Shown piece after piece: positions 15,763 to 23,890 of a DNA stretch of 26,431 bases; the first letter of the stretch is position 1; each line of letters begins with the position of its first letter. The stretch spans positions 1 to 26,431 of the forward strand of contig CAZFLY010000042.1 in NCBI GenBank assembly GCA_964519995.1, written 5' to 3'. The notes under the pieces are model-generated. The model ran no database searches. It was given only the letters and a program-made list of their open reading frames with translations, and was not told the origin of the DNA. The stretch comes from CAZFLY01 sp964519995. GTDB lineage: Bacteria > Planctomycetota > Phycisphaerae > Sedimentisphaerales > Anaerobacaceae. The position numbers and the translations under genes are program-made.

Positions 15763-15812
15763 TATCTTCGCTCCTCAATATAAAGCTGAAAGTATTTTCT
15801 TTTACTGCTTTC

Positions 15813-16895
15813 TCACAGCCACTTTTTCCTTCTGAAGTAAATCAGCATTATAACCGCAACCGTGGCCATGACCATCAAGATCGCTGCATACCCCCACCGC
15901 CATTTAAGCTCCGGCATGTACTCAAAGTTCATACCATATAAGCCAGCGATGAACGTAAGCGGAATGAACAGTGTCGCGATAATCGTCAGCACCTTCATAA
16001 CCGCGTTCATTTTGTTGCTGATGCTCGAAAGGTATATATCAAGCATTCCTGAGACCATATCGCGAAAGCTCTCGATCGTATCGATTATCTGTATTGTGTG
16101 GTCGTAAACGTCGCGCAGGTATATGCCGGTCGTTTCCTTGATAAGCGTTGATTCAGCTCTCTGCAAACCACCGATAACTTCCCTCAACGGCCAGATGGAC
16201 TTACGCAGCGATATCATCTGTCTTTTCATTAGATGGATTTTCTTCATTGTCTTTTCTGTTGGATCAGTGACAAGCTCTTCTTCCATAGACTCTATTTTTT
16301 CACCAAGCTTCTCAAGGATTCCGAAGTAGCTATCGACGATAGCATCCAGCAGCGCGTAACAAAGATAGTCTGCCTCCATTTTCCGGACTTTGCCTTTGCC
16401 GTTTCTGATTCTGTCTCTGACGTTGTCGAATACGTCACCGATACGCTCTTGGAATGAAATAACAAAATTGGCGCCGACAACGAAACTAACCTGCTCGGCT
16501 TCTACAGCCTGTCTTTGGTCGTCGAAGCTGAGCATCTTCAATACGATAAACATATATTTATCGAAATCCTCCAGCTTCGGACGCTGCTCGGTGTTGACAA
16601 TATCCTCTAAGATAAGAGGATGCAGCTCAAACTGTTTGCCGAGTTTTTCAATCATATCCACATCGTGGATACCATCGATGTTTATCCACGTTACAGTTGG
16701 GGTTGCTTTGAAAGGAAAACACTCCTCGATAGAGCTGATTTGCTTTTCCGCAAACTTATCCTCGTCGTAATCAATATATATGATGCGAACCGTCTCGGTC
16801 CTTTTCTCTCCTATGTGTACTAATGTCCCCGGCGGCAGACCAGCCTTTCGCGAGCGCCGCTCGATGGTTTTGTGCTTTTTCTTGTTTGCTTTCAT
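15813..16895 (-). CDS. corA: CorA-type magnesium/divalent cation transporter
   Basis: The protein imports Mg2+ (or Co2+/Ni2+) as a pentameric inner-membrane channel. The 360-residue length matches the family. The large cytoplasmic domain shows VTWINIDGIHDVDMIEKLGKQFELHPLILEDIVNTEQRPKLEDFDKYMFIVLKML. The two C-terminal helices flank the signature YGMNFEYMPEL (GMN at 321-323), and the protein ends in the usual basic FRRKKWL tail. The start ATG is preceded by an AGGGGAAG stretch. It follows the LapA-domain gene by about 70 nt and precedes the TrkA-C gene, all on the minus strand. Confidence 0.96.
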   Translation of the reverse strand: MKANKKKHKTIERRSRKAGLPPGTLVHIGEKRTETVRIIYIDYDEDKFAEKQISSIEECFPFKATPTVTWINIDGIHDVDMIEKLGKQFELHPLILEDIVNTEQRPKLEDFDKYMFIVLKMLSFDDQRQAVEAEQVSFVVGANFVISFQERIGDVFDNVRDRIRNGKGKVRKMEADYLCYALLDAIVDSYFGILEKLGEKIESMEEELVTDPTEKTMKKIHLMKRQMISLRKSIWPLREVIGGLQRAESTLIKETTGIYLRDVYDHTIQIIDTIESFRDMVSGMLDIYLSSISNKMNAVMKVLTIIATLFIPLTFIAGLYGMNFEYMPELKWRWGYAAILMVMATVAVIMLIYFRRKKWL

Positions 16896-16966
16896 TCTTC
16901 GCTTCCCCTATACCTGTCAGGGCCTTGGTAAAAGCTGCTGCTTCGCCCCCCCTTTGCAAGGCTCGT

Positions 16967-17194
16967 TTACATTCGCTCTGGTGCCTTCGTTCTGCCTGAT
17001 TTCCTCAGAAGCAAGCTTGCGGTAATTATACCGGCAACAAAGCCTATAAGAAACGTCGATATCAGCAATAACGCTCTCGGCATTGCTACGGTCATAAACA
17101 GTAGCTTGGTCTGGACCGATTCTGTATTCTGAAGAAAAATGATCAAGGCCAATATCGAGACTATGACAACAATTATCAGTTTGAACTTTTTCAT
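16967..17194 (-). CDS. LapA-domain (DUF1049) small membrane protein
   Basis: The 75-residue protein has two hydrophobic helices (KLIIVVIVSILALIIFLQNTESVQT and ALLLISTFLIGFVAGIITASLLL) joined by the typical QNTE…LLFMTVAMP segment of LapA/DUF1049 proteins, plus a basic tail. In gamma-proteobacteria LapA acts with LapB in controlling lipopolysaccharide assembly. No LapB is present here, so that role is not assumed. Its ATG overlaps the TGA of the MFS gene (ATGA, 17191-17194) and GAGGAG lies 7 nt upstream, so translation is probably coupled. Confidence 0.88.
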   Translation of the reverse strand: MKKFKLIIVVIVSILALIIFLQNTESVQTKLLFMTVAMPRALLLISTFLIGFVAGIITASLLLRKSGRTKAPERM

Positions 17195-18750
17195 GGCTGC
17201 TCTCCTCTTTGTTCAGGTAGTATCGTATCATTTTTGGGCTTAATGATCTTGGTTGTAATGCTTCTTAATATTGAAAATGGGAAGCTCACCATTTGCCTTA
17301 CACCTTCAACCGACGATAAAGTCCGAACCTGACCTGCAACTTCTGCAAACAGCTCGTTCATCACTACCTTTTCTTCAACTTCGCCGATTTCCCTTATCAT
17401 TGCCAGCCGATGCAGCGAATATAAACCAATCAAAAACGCAAGGGCAAAGAAAAAGTCCCACTGCTGAAGGTTCAGTGTCGGCAGAGAGAATTTTCCTGTC
17501 GGACTTGTATATTCCAGCGTCCAGGCAAGCTGTCGGCCAACAAAAAAATCTGCAAACTTGCCACCCAGGATCGGCGCGATGCCTGCCGCCACCGAGTTGA
17601 CAATCGTATTTGTCGCAAGATAAACTGTAGCCTGTCCCTCCGGCGCTAATTTCAATCCGATATTTCCCGATGCCAGCGAAACACCCGCCGAGGCAAGTCC
17701 CATCACAATGTGAATCACAATCAAAAGCGGTATCGTCAAAAAATACTTCTCAGGCATTGTTGTAAACGTCCACGCCAGAATAGACAGAATAAACAGCGGG
17801 CCGCAAATCGCAAGAACCGATTTGTTGCTGAATCGGTCGGTATACTTTCCCCAAACCTTAAGAAATATGAAGTTCATTACCTGACTGACTATCGAAAGAC
17901 CAATGATAAATGACATACTCAAGCCGAGTCTTTTCAGCATATAGACCATAAAGAAAGGCCCCGCCAGATTCACTGCAAAATTCCATGAGCACATAAATGC
18001 TATGAGCTTTCGGAAGTTCTCATCTCTAAAGGGCTGGCCAAGCATCTTGAGTATCCTGGGCTTTTCTTCGAGTTGAGGCATTTTCTTTTCAGGTGTTCGA
18101 GCTAAAAAGTACAGGCCGAGAACACCCGCGCACACGCCAAGGCCAAACAGAATTGAGTAGCCCTGTAGCTCGTACTTTGGCAGCACCTTTTTCCAAAAGT
18201 CCAGATAAACCGCAGCGACAAAACTAAGCGCAATTCCAACGCCCGTAGCTATCCTCATCCGCTTCGAAAAAAACGATCCCAATATGTTCTGTGGTATTAG
18301 ATCCCTCATCCACGAGTTCCAGCCGCAGCCGGAGATTGCTCCAAACGCCGATGCGCCCATCATCGAAGCCAGAAGCACAGCGAGCCCAATTTGCGCTCCG
18401 AAAAGAAAAGGAATCAAAGCAACCACCAACCAGCACATTCTGCTAAGACCTGCTGCAACGACAACGATTGCTCGTCGGTTGCGCATTTTTTCTACCAGCA
18501 ATATGGAGGGCAACTGCAATAACTGAGCCAAAGGCCCGATGGCCGCCAAAAGGCCAATGACAAGGTTGGAAGCACCAAGCTTGACTGCAAAGGCTACCAG
18601 AAAAGCCCCTCCGGTGAGTATCCCCATTGCCTGCGATGCTATTCCGTCCCTTATGACATAGCGCAGTCCCGACTGAACCTGCTCATCGGTCAGAGTTTCT
18701 TGCGTCCTAAAAACTATGGCCACGACCTCCTTTCTGGCCGCTTGACCCAA
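17191..18750 (-). CDS. Major facilitator superfamily transporter
   Basis: About 519 residues with twelve hydrophobic helices, such as GILTGGAFLVAFAVKLGASNLVIGLLAAIGPLAQLLQLPS, IGLAVLLASMMGASAFGAISGCGWNSWMRDLIP and FLTIPLLIVIHIVMGLASAGVSLASGN. The short MxNRR-type loop after helix 2 is MFS-like. No substrate can be read from the sequence. Being directly after agmatinase it could export a polyamine or another product, but that is a guess. The start is doubtful. The frame opens with a TTG at 18750 without a ribosome site. A strong AAAGGAGG lies inside the frame and is best spaced for an ATA at 18717, with a GTG at 18723 only 2 nt away. Its stop overlaps the LapA-domain gene. Confidence 0.85.
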   Translation of the reverse strand: MGQAARKEVVAIVFRTQETLTDEQVQSGLRYVIRDGIASQAMGILTGGAFLVAFAVKLGASNLVIGLLAAIGPLAQLLQLPSILLVEKMRNRRAIVVVAAGLSRMCWLVVALIPFLFGAQIGLAVLLASMMGASAFGAISGCGWNSWMRDLIPQNILGSFFSKRMRIATGVGIALSFVAAVYLDFWKKVLPKYELQGYSILFGLGVCAGVLGLYFLARTPEKKMPQLEEKPRILKMLGQPFRDENFRKLIAFMCSWNFAVNLAGPFFMVYMLKRLGLSMSFIIGLSIVSQVMNFIFLKVWGKYTDRFSNKSVLAICGPLFILSILAWTFTTMPEKYFLTIPLLIVIHIVMGLASAGVSLASGNIGLKLAPEGQATVYLATNTIVNSVAAGIAPILGGKFADFFVGRQLAWTLEYTSPTGKFSLPTLNLQQWDFFFALAFLIGLYSLHRLAMIREIGEVEEKVVMNELFAEVAGQVRTLSSVEGVRQMVSFPFSILRSITTKIIKPKNDTILPEQRGEQP

Positions 18751-18793
18751 ATCAGCTTACATAGCTGCGACTCGAGAGGCGTTGTTAAGTCTC

Positions 18794-19675
18794 TCAGAGA
18801 ATCTTTTTCCCATGCCGGCCTTTGAACTTGTAGCTCAGTAGTTTGTAGATGAGTTTCGCCGCCAAAAAATTAGGCGCCTTGTTCCTGTCATTCGGACAAA
18901 GCTCAACAACATCAAAGCCAACAACATCTCTTTTATCACAGACTGCTCTGAGTAAACTCAGGACATCATACCACAACAATCCTCCCGGCTCAGGCGTGCC
19001 CGTCGATGGCATTATCGAAGGGTCAAAGACATCCAAATCAACTGTAACGTAAACCTTTTCTGATAATTTGGACACAGCTTTTTCTATCCAGTCGGTGTTG
19101 TTATGTATATCCTTGGCGAAGAAAACCCGGCTTATGTCAAGAAGCTCTTTTTCCGATGAATCCATGCTCCGTATGCCGACCTGCACAATAGGGCAAACTT
19201 CCCTGACTCGGGCCATTACGCACGCGTGACCGAACTTTGAGCCGTTGTATTCGTCTCTCAAATCCTTATGCGCATCAAGCTGCAGAACGGTCATTCCGTC
19301 AACTTTCTGATTTTCCGCGTGCGCCTTGATAGCGCCAATACTAACCGAATGTTCACCGCCTATAACAACAGGGAACCTGCCTTTGTTGATATGCTCTTGT
19401 AAGCACCGCTGCACCGACTCAATCATATCTTCTGGTGATGAGTCAGCTTTAATAGGCTCATCAGTAAATATTCCTTCTCGATAGACCTCGGAGTTCGTTT
19501 CTATATCATAAAGCTCCATATTAGCCGATGCTTCTAATATTGCCGCGGGCCCCTTGTCGGCTCCCTTTATCCACGTGCTTGTCTTATCATAAGGCACTTG
19601 AACGATAGCTATGCGTGCGGTCTCAGCACGTGAATATTCTTCCGGCACATCTGCAAAGGTGATTTTTTTAGCCAT
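18794..19675 (-). CDS. speB: Agmatinase (agmatine ureohydrolase), arginase family
   Basis: The enzyme hydrolyses agmatine to putrescine and urea with two Mn2+ ions in the cytoplasm. The 293-residue protein keeps the metal ligands: IGGEHS (H109), LDAHKD (D134, H136, D138) and TVDLDVFDPS (D213, D215). It also has the FGHACVMARV loop and the late glutamate in FDVVELCP. The ATG at 19675 is preceded by GGAG at 9 nt and is chosen over an in-frame ATG 24 nt upstream. The gene directly follows the pyruvoyl arginine decarboxylase gene (89-nt gap), which supplies agmatine, so agmatinase is favoured over arginase or guanidinobutyrase. The start region MAKKITFADVPEEYS is like other members of the bacterial/archaeal agmatinase branch. 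Confidence 0.92.
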   Translation of the reverse strand: MAKKITFADVPEEYSRAETARIAIVQVPYDKTSTWIKGADKGPAAILEASANMELYDIETNSEVYREGIFTDEPIKADSSPEDMIESVQRCLQEHINKGRFPVVIGGEHSVSIGAIKAHAENQKVDGMTVLQLDAHKDLRDEYNGSKFGHACVMARVREVCPIVQVGIRSMDSSEKELLDISRVFFAKDIHNNTDWIEKAVSKLSEKVYVTVDLDVFDPSIMPSTGTPEPGGLLWYDVLSLLRAVCDKRDVVGFDVVELCPNDRNKAPNFLAAKLIYKLLSYKFKGRHGKKIL

Positions 19676-19764
19676 TCGATGTGTCTCCAGGCACCGCATC
19701 GTCTCTGGAATGATACAGCGAGAATTCCAAACTCAGTTTACTTATCCTCCGCCGAGCCTTTTCG

Positions 19765-20316
19765 TTAGTCGAACAAAAACATCGCAATTGCTACTGTTGT
19801 AGTCCATAAATCCTTCTGGCCGCGTGCGGTTTGTGTGATATTAGATGTTCTGATTATCAATCCGCTTGACTTGTAAACTTGCTCTTTTTCCGACCACGCC
19901 TTATTTGGGTCAACCTCCAGACCCAGGGTTGTGCCCAGCATACCGGCCGCAAGGTCTTCAGCCAAATCTGCTGCTTCCTGTTGATTCATCCCGTGGCCGT
20001 GAACCTCACTAAGGTAGCCCCAATTGCTGTTGTCCTTCGGAATGGCGATTCCTACTGACGATCCAACCAGCCTTCCATGCTCGTCGGTATCGGCACGGGC
20101 CATCACGCAGTAACAGATTTCCCCGGGGGTCAATCGTGCCAATCCTTTTTCTCTGCTGATGATTTTGCATTTGGGCGGCAGAATAGATGAGACCTGGACA
20201 AGATTCTGTTGTGCGACGCCTGCTTTTCTGAGCCCTTCCTCAAAAGATTTCAGCTGGTACTTATGCCTGCCGACTCCTTTGGTAAGAAACACCTTGGTAG
20301 GAACAAGTTCGCCCAT
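19765..20316 (-). CDS. pdaD: Pyruvoyl-dependent arginine decarboxylase (PvlArgDC)
   Basis: The enzyme converts arginine to agmatine and CO2. The 183-residue protein matches the family: TKGVGRHKYQLKSFEEGLRKAG, then NLVQVSSILPP with the self-cleavage pair Ser43-Ser44 (the second Ser becomes the pyruvoyl group), then GEICYCVMARADTDEHGRLVGSSVGIAIP, and the LAEDLAAGMLG helix with a conserved glutamate. GGAGG lies 5 nt before the ATG. It is the archaeal/chlamydial/planctomycete type of arginine decarboxylase and is unrelated to the PLP enzyme SpeA. The next gene is agmatinase, so the two form a compact arginine-to-putrescine route. About 100 nt separate it from the radical SAM gene upstream. Confidence 0.95.
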   Translation of the reverse strand: MGELVPTKVFLTKGVGRHKYQLKSFEEGLRKAGVAQQNLVQVSSILPPKCKIISREKGLARLTPGEICYCVMARADTDEHGRLVGSSVGIAIPKDNSNWGYLSEVHGHGMNQQEAADLAEDLAAGMLGTTLGLEVDPNKAWSEKEQVYKSSGLIIRTSNITQTARGQKDLWTTTVAIAMFLFD

Positions 20317-20417
20317 TTACACCTCCATTACTGCCAAGCGTGGTTTTCTAAAAGTGCCCTTTTGATACTCAGCGCGCAAATTATATAAGCTCTGCTTTGA
20401 TTGACAATAAAAAACCT

Positions 20418-21557
20418 TCAGAAAGTCAGATACTTTCCGGCCTTTTTTAACCTCACTCCAGCCCTGCCTATATCTTCGATAGTGCGTAGCCTTTCTTCCC
20501 GGCGCAACTTCAGAATACGCTGCACCGTCACAGGCCCAAGCCCCGGCACCCTCAACAGCGAAAGCTTCGGCGCACGATTTGCATTTACGGGAAAGAACTC
20601 CGGATGCCTTTTTGCCCACGCTTCTTTCGGATCTACTGTTAGAGAAAGCCGGCCATCGCTGTCAAAGACAATCTCCAACTCCTTGAATCCGTACTTGCGA
20701 AAGAGAAAATCAACCTGGTACAACCTATGCTCTCGTGCAAATATATCTGTCGGCTTTTCTAAAACCGAATTCTCACCAGCGATTGAGCTGTCCCCCAAAC
20801 CTCGCTGATAGGCGCTAAAGTACACCCTGTGCAAATTCAATCTGTCGTATAGTCCCCACATATATTTGACAATCTCGGCATCGGACTCACCTGCCGCTCC
20901 GACAATAAACTGCGTGGTCTGCTTGACCTTTTCAAAGCGTGTCCCACGAGCCGTCAGTTTGCTGATTAGTTTGATAGGCTCGATTATGTCACGCAAATAG
21001 TCCTTTTTGTTTGACAGCATTGCCAAGTTTTGATCACCCGGCGTTTCGATATTAAGTGACACTGCGCTGGCTAATGATACTGCTTCTTCCACCGCCGCGT
21101 CACTCGCACCGGGAATTATCTTTAGATGAATGTAGCCTTTAAAGCTATGCCTTTTTCGCAGTAGCCTTGCAGTCGCGTTTAGTCTTTCCATCGTTGCATC
21201 GGGTGAACCAATAACACCGGAACTCAAGAATAGGCCAAAGACTTTTCGCCGATTGTGGTAGTCCAGAAATACTCTCGCGGTTTCCTCTGGGCCAAGGCTG
21301 CATCTGCGCATGTCCTGTTGCTGCCTTAGCGGACAATATTTGCAATCGTAACTGCAAACGTTCGACATCAACGTCTTAAAAAGAGTGCTGACGCCGCCGT
21401 TTGGAAGTGTCACCGGGTAAACCCACTTGCCCTCGTTACTTCTTATGCGATGCTCATTATTACTGCAACCGCATGCACACGCCAGGTCGTACTGCGCATC
21501 GGCGCTGAGTATCTCCAGCTTTCCTTGCGTATCAGGCTTAGTAACAATGCCAACCAT
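20418..21557 (-). CDS. Radical SAM protein of the UDG-linked putative DNA modification/repair type
   Basis: This 379-residue protein matches the rSAM_link_UDG group (TIGR03916). It has an N-terminal KLEILSADAQYDLACACG, the [4Fe-4S] motif C68-x3-C72-x2-C75 (VCSYDCKYCP), LFLSSGVIGSPDATMERL, the GYIHLKIIPGAS strand, LNIETPGDQNLAML, and a C-terminal helix-hairpin-helix DNA-binding region (LRVPGLGPVTVQRILKLRREERLRTIEDI). In most genomes this gene sits beside a uracil-DNA glycosylase-like gene, but none is in this window. An additional Cys cluster (C27, C29, C31) precedes the radical SAM site. The ATG at 21557 is preferred. A TTG frame begins at 21611 but overlaps the upstream gene's end. The exact chemistry is unknown. 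Confidence 0.88.
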   Translation of the reverse strand: MVGIVTKPDTQGKLEILSADAQYDLACACGCSNNEHRIRSNEGKWVYPVTLPNGGVSTLFKTLMSNVCSYDCKYCPLRQQQDMRRCSLGPEETARVFLDYHNRRKVFGLFLSSGVIGSPDATMERLNATARLLRKRHSFKGYIHLKIIPGASDAAVEEAVSLASAVSLNIETPGDQNLAMLSNKKDYLRDIIEPIKLISKLTARGTRFEKVKQTTQFIVGAAGESDAEIVKYMWGLYDRLNLHRVYFSAYQRGLGDSSIAGENSVLEKPTDIFAREHRLYQVDFLFRKYGFKELEIVFDSDGRLSLTVDPKEAWAKRHPEFFPVNANRAPKLSLLRVPGLGPVTVQRILKLRREERLRTIEDIGRAGVRLKKAGKYLTF

Positions 21558-21570
21558 TAAGGATTTGCCG

Positions 21571-21858
21571 TTATTTCTCGTTGCCTTCGGATTTAGCCAT
21601 TTTAACGACAAAGAAGTAGACTATTGCCCCGACACAATAGAATCCCAGTGACAGCAGAATCGCACCGGCCCATATCAGCCTGTCGTATTCAGCGTTTTTT
21701 GTAAGTGGATATGGAAATTTTGACGCAGGCCGTTTCAGACAATCTATGAGCATAATGATTGAGAAGACCACCGCTGCGATTGCAAGCAGCGTCACAAATA
21801 CACCTGCACCGATAAACGGCCCCATCGGCCACCATGGAAACCTGCAAAAGATCAACAT
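21571..21858 (-). CDS. Small membrane protein with a PLDc_N domain
   Basis: The 95-residue protein has two hydrophobic helices (FIGAGVFVTLLAIAAVVFSIIMLIDCLKRP and LIWAGAILLSLGFYCVGAIVYFFVVK) separated by a short cytoplasmic loop. The 'MLIDCLKRP … DRLIWAGAIL … GAIVYFFVVK' pattern matches the phospholipase D nuclease N-terminal domain (PF13396), which often occurs alone as a small membrane protein. AGGAGG lies 8 nt before the ATG at 21858. A TTG at 21864 is only 2 nt from the same site, so ATG is chosen. It ends 13 nt before the radical SAM start, so the two are probably co-transcribed. Confidence 0.8.
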   Translation of the reverse strand: MLIFCRFPWWPMGPFIGAGVFVTLLAIAAVVFSIIMLIDCLKRPASKFPYPLTKNAEYDRLIWAGAILLSLGFYCVGAIVYFFVVKMAKSEGNEK

Positions 21859-22130
21859 CGCCAAGACCTCCTAAAAAACAATTTTGTTCACCGACCCGTT
21901 ACGGCTTCAACGCATTGTACCACCACGCCGCAGTAAATCACCATCAAAAATGCCTTTTTTGCATTTTGATCTGGCTTCACTGTTTACAACAAATGAGGCC
22001 GGAATATAACTTTTATTGGAGAGAACTATTACCCTTAGCCTGCCAGTACGCACATCGTATAGCAGGACCGAGTCTAATAACGAGCAGGACATTCGGTAAT
22101 GTAACAGTCAGTAACTCTTGGCACGGTGTC

Positions 22131-22781
22131 ATGAAGATGCTATGCTTTCTTCTTATGGAAAGACCCACGATTCATAGTTGGTTACAGAGCGTAAAGAGTT
22201 ACCATATAGTGCTGTTGCTGATTAACGTTCTTATTGTTGTTTCATTTGGCACCGCTTTCATGACTCGACTGAATTACGAGTTCGTTATCTATGTTGGCGT
22301 TATCATTTTCTTCCTCTGCCTGATCGTTGCGAGCATACATAAGGTCGACTACACACCTGCATCATTGGTTGGCCTTACTGTATGGTTGGCTCTGCATCTG
22401 TCTGGCGGATGGATTCGCGTCGGCGACGGTGTACTTTACGGCGTCGTGATTGTTCCGCTATCAGAGAGGTTCCCGGTCCTGCGATATGACCAGCTCGTGC
22501 ACATCTGGGGCTTTGGTGCGGCAACGTTGGTTATGTACTGCCTGCTCCAGCGGTCTTTAAGCAGTCCATGGCGAAACCCTATTGCCGTATCTATTGTAAT
22601 CATCGCTGCCGGTCTTGGCGTTGGCGCGTTCAATGAGATTGTTGAGTTCATCGTCTCGGAAACTGTTCCCGAATCCGGCGTTGGCATGTACTTAAATACC
22701 TCGCTTGATTTATGTGCGGATTTAGTCGGTGCAATCCTCGGCCTTCTCTACATAAGGCTGAGATACAGCGAATATCGCTGA
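22131..22781 (+). CDS. DUF2238 (YjdF)-like integral membrane protein
   Basis: About 216 residues with five or six hydrophobic helices: IVLLLINVLIVVSFGTAFM, FVIYVGVIIFFLCLIVASI, ASLVGLTVWLALHLSGGWI, LVHIWGFGAATLVMYCLLQ and IAVSIVIIAAGLGVGAFNEIVEFIV, plus a closing ALDLCADLVGAILGLLYIRLR-type helix. The YDQLVHIWGFG motif and GAFNEIVEF … YLNTSLDLCADLVGAILG are hallmarks of DUF2238/YjdF. The frame stays open back to 21834, but that part is composed of unlikely coding sequence and overlaps the opposite-strand gene. Start codons at 22131, 22137 and 22155 are all possible and none has a good ribosome site. Function unknown. Confidence 0.78.
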   Translation: MKMLCFLLMERPTIHSWLQSVKSYHIVLLLINVLIVVSFGTAFMTRLNYEFVIYVGVIIFFLCLIVASIHKVDYTPASLVGLTVWLALHLSGGWIRVGDGVLYGVVIVPLSERFPVLRYDQLVHIWGFGAATLVMYCLLQRSLSSPWRNPIAVSIVIIAAGLGVGAFNEIVEFIVSETVPESGVGMYLNTSLDLCADLVGAILGLLYIRLRYSEYR

Positions 22782-23083
22782 TCGGCAAGCATATCGGGGG
22801 TATAAAAAAATGCAGGAGAGAAGATTTTCCTTGCAAGGCCGACCTTAGGACTATAAATTGGTCTTTGCAACCGCGAGATGACTAACAACTATGATTGACA
22901 CCGACCAACTCTGGAAATTGTAACTAACTGAGAGCGAATGGCGTCTGATAACTCAGAACTAACAACTTAGAACTGGAAACTGGACGCAGGCCGTGCCGCC
23001 CACAAGGGCGGAGTCTAACGACAAGTTTATAACATTACACAGATATGGGGGTCAGCGCACCACAACGGCTGGTTTTTATCATT
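22782..23083. other. Gene-free interval with degenerate AACT-rich repeats
   Basis: No gene, RNA or terminator was recognised. Around 22947-22980 the sequence runs through ATAACTCAGAACT, AACAACT, TAGAACT and GGAAACT, a degenerate 7-9-nt series of AACT units of the kind seen in planctomycete intergenic DNA. A short GCCGCCC…GGGCGG inverted pair lies near 22997-23011. Promoter elements for the next gene were not identified. Confidence 0.35.
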
Positions 23084-23470
23084 ATGCAGACAATAACAAA
23101 TAAAAGACTGAATGGACTTATCTTCACGTTTGTACTTGGTGCGAGTATCTTCATGCTTGGATGCTCGGGACGGAGTTGCGTACGGTGTGCTCCGGACTAC
23201 ACAACGACGATTAATGAAAATAGAGTTAAAAAAATTGCCAAAGATGCACTAAAAAAATGGATTGAATATAATCCTGTTGACTCAGCTCAAATTAAAGGTG
23301 CGAAGGTTGTAAAAATTGAATGCGACGACATAATTATTCATGTAACCCTAATGAAAGATAATAGCACAAACAACCAGGAGGGAATTCATAAAGCGTATTT
23401 CCACGTCTATTTATTAAGCGAAAATTTAGAAGTGATTAAAGTCGTACGCGGCCCAGATGAAATATCATAG
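23084..23470 (+). CDS. Small hypothetical lipoprotein
   Basis: From the ATG at 23084 the protein is 128 residues: MQTITNKRLNG, a hydrophobic stretch, then FMLGCSG with a good lipobox (L-G-C) near residue 26-28. A further ATG-like start 39 nt upstream gives no better signal. The mature part has one long amphipathic region (ENRVKKIAKDALKKWIEYNPVDSAQIKGAKVVKIECDD) and beta strands (DIIIHVTLMKD; AYFHVYLLSENLEVIKVVRGPDE). It has a compact single-domain look but I do not recognise a family. It is probably tethered to the outer or cytoplasmic membrane. It is followed by a small unknown gene after 44 nt. Confidence 0.65.
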   Translation: MQTITNKRLNGLIFTFVLGASIFMLGCSGRSCVRCAPDYTTTINENRVKKIAKDALKKWIEYNPVDSAQIKGAKVVKIECDDIIIHVTLMKDNSTNNQEGIHKAYFHVYLLSENLEVIKVVRGPDEIS

Positions 23471-23514
23471 GAATTTATTCTCCCCAATAATGCGTAATGA
23501 AAGGATCCGCCAAT

Positions 23515-23841
23515 ATGCAAAGCATTATTCAGGTGACATGCTATCACGGCGGCAGCCTCCGCGAGGCCATAGCCAATGACAAGCGTTTGGAAAAGTACAA
23601 CCTCGCGGTAATCCGTCAAAAGAGGTCGGGCCGCAACCCGGGCTGGGCCAAGCTTCACAGTGCTGACCCCGAAGTTCCGGGCGCTATCAATCTCGAATGG
23701 GACCCTGCAACAAAGACGCTGCTGGCCAGAATTGTCACTAAAGGCAAAAACACAGCCGACCGAATTACCGGCGACTTCACCGCCTATCTAATGCGCTGCC
23801 AGCACAGAAAGATTCGGTCAATCCTTTTATTGCCGGCATAA
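23515..23841 (+). CDS. Small protein of unknown function
   Basis: From the ATG at 23515 (AAAGGA at 9 nt) the protein is 108 residues: MQSIIQVTCYHGGSLREAIANDKRLEKYNLAVIRQKRSGRNPGWAKLHS … GAINLEWDPATKTLLARIVTKGKNTADRITGDFTAYLMRCQHRKIRSILLLPA. It has no signal peptide or membrane helix and is basic. The combination of strands and a final helix-strand unit suggests a small mixed alpha/beta fold. I do not recognise the family. It lies between the small lipoprotein and a YbjQ gene, all on the plus strand and closely spaced. Confidence 0.65.
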   Translation: MQSIIQVTCYHGGSLREAIANDKRLEKYNLAVIRQKRSGRNPGWAKLHSADPEVPGAINLEWDPATKTLLARIVTKGKNTADRITGDFTAYLMRCQHRKIRSILLLPA

Positions 23842-23890
23842 AAATTGGCACCGACTAAAAAATCAAAACCTTAAAAGGGAACATACAAAG

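Noticed and set aside
20317..20619. A minus-strand frame between the arginine decarboxylase and radical SAM genes
   Set aside because: It overlaps the radical SAM 3' end in another frame, and its composition looks like a shadow of that gene.
21834..22130. N-terminal extension of the DUF2238-like protein
   Set aside because: The upstream part of the frame lacks signal, homology-like features or a ribosome site, and overlaps the start of the opposite-strand PLDc_N gene.
22947..22980. A CRISPR array or tandem repeat array
   Set aside because: The AACT units are short, degenerate and unevenly spaced, with no constant repeat and spacer pattern.
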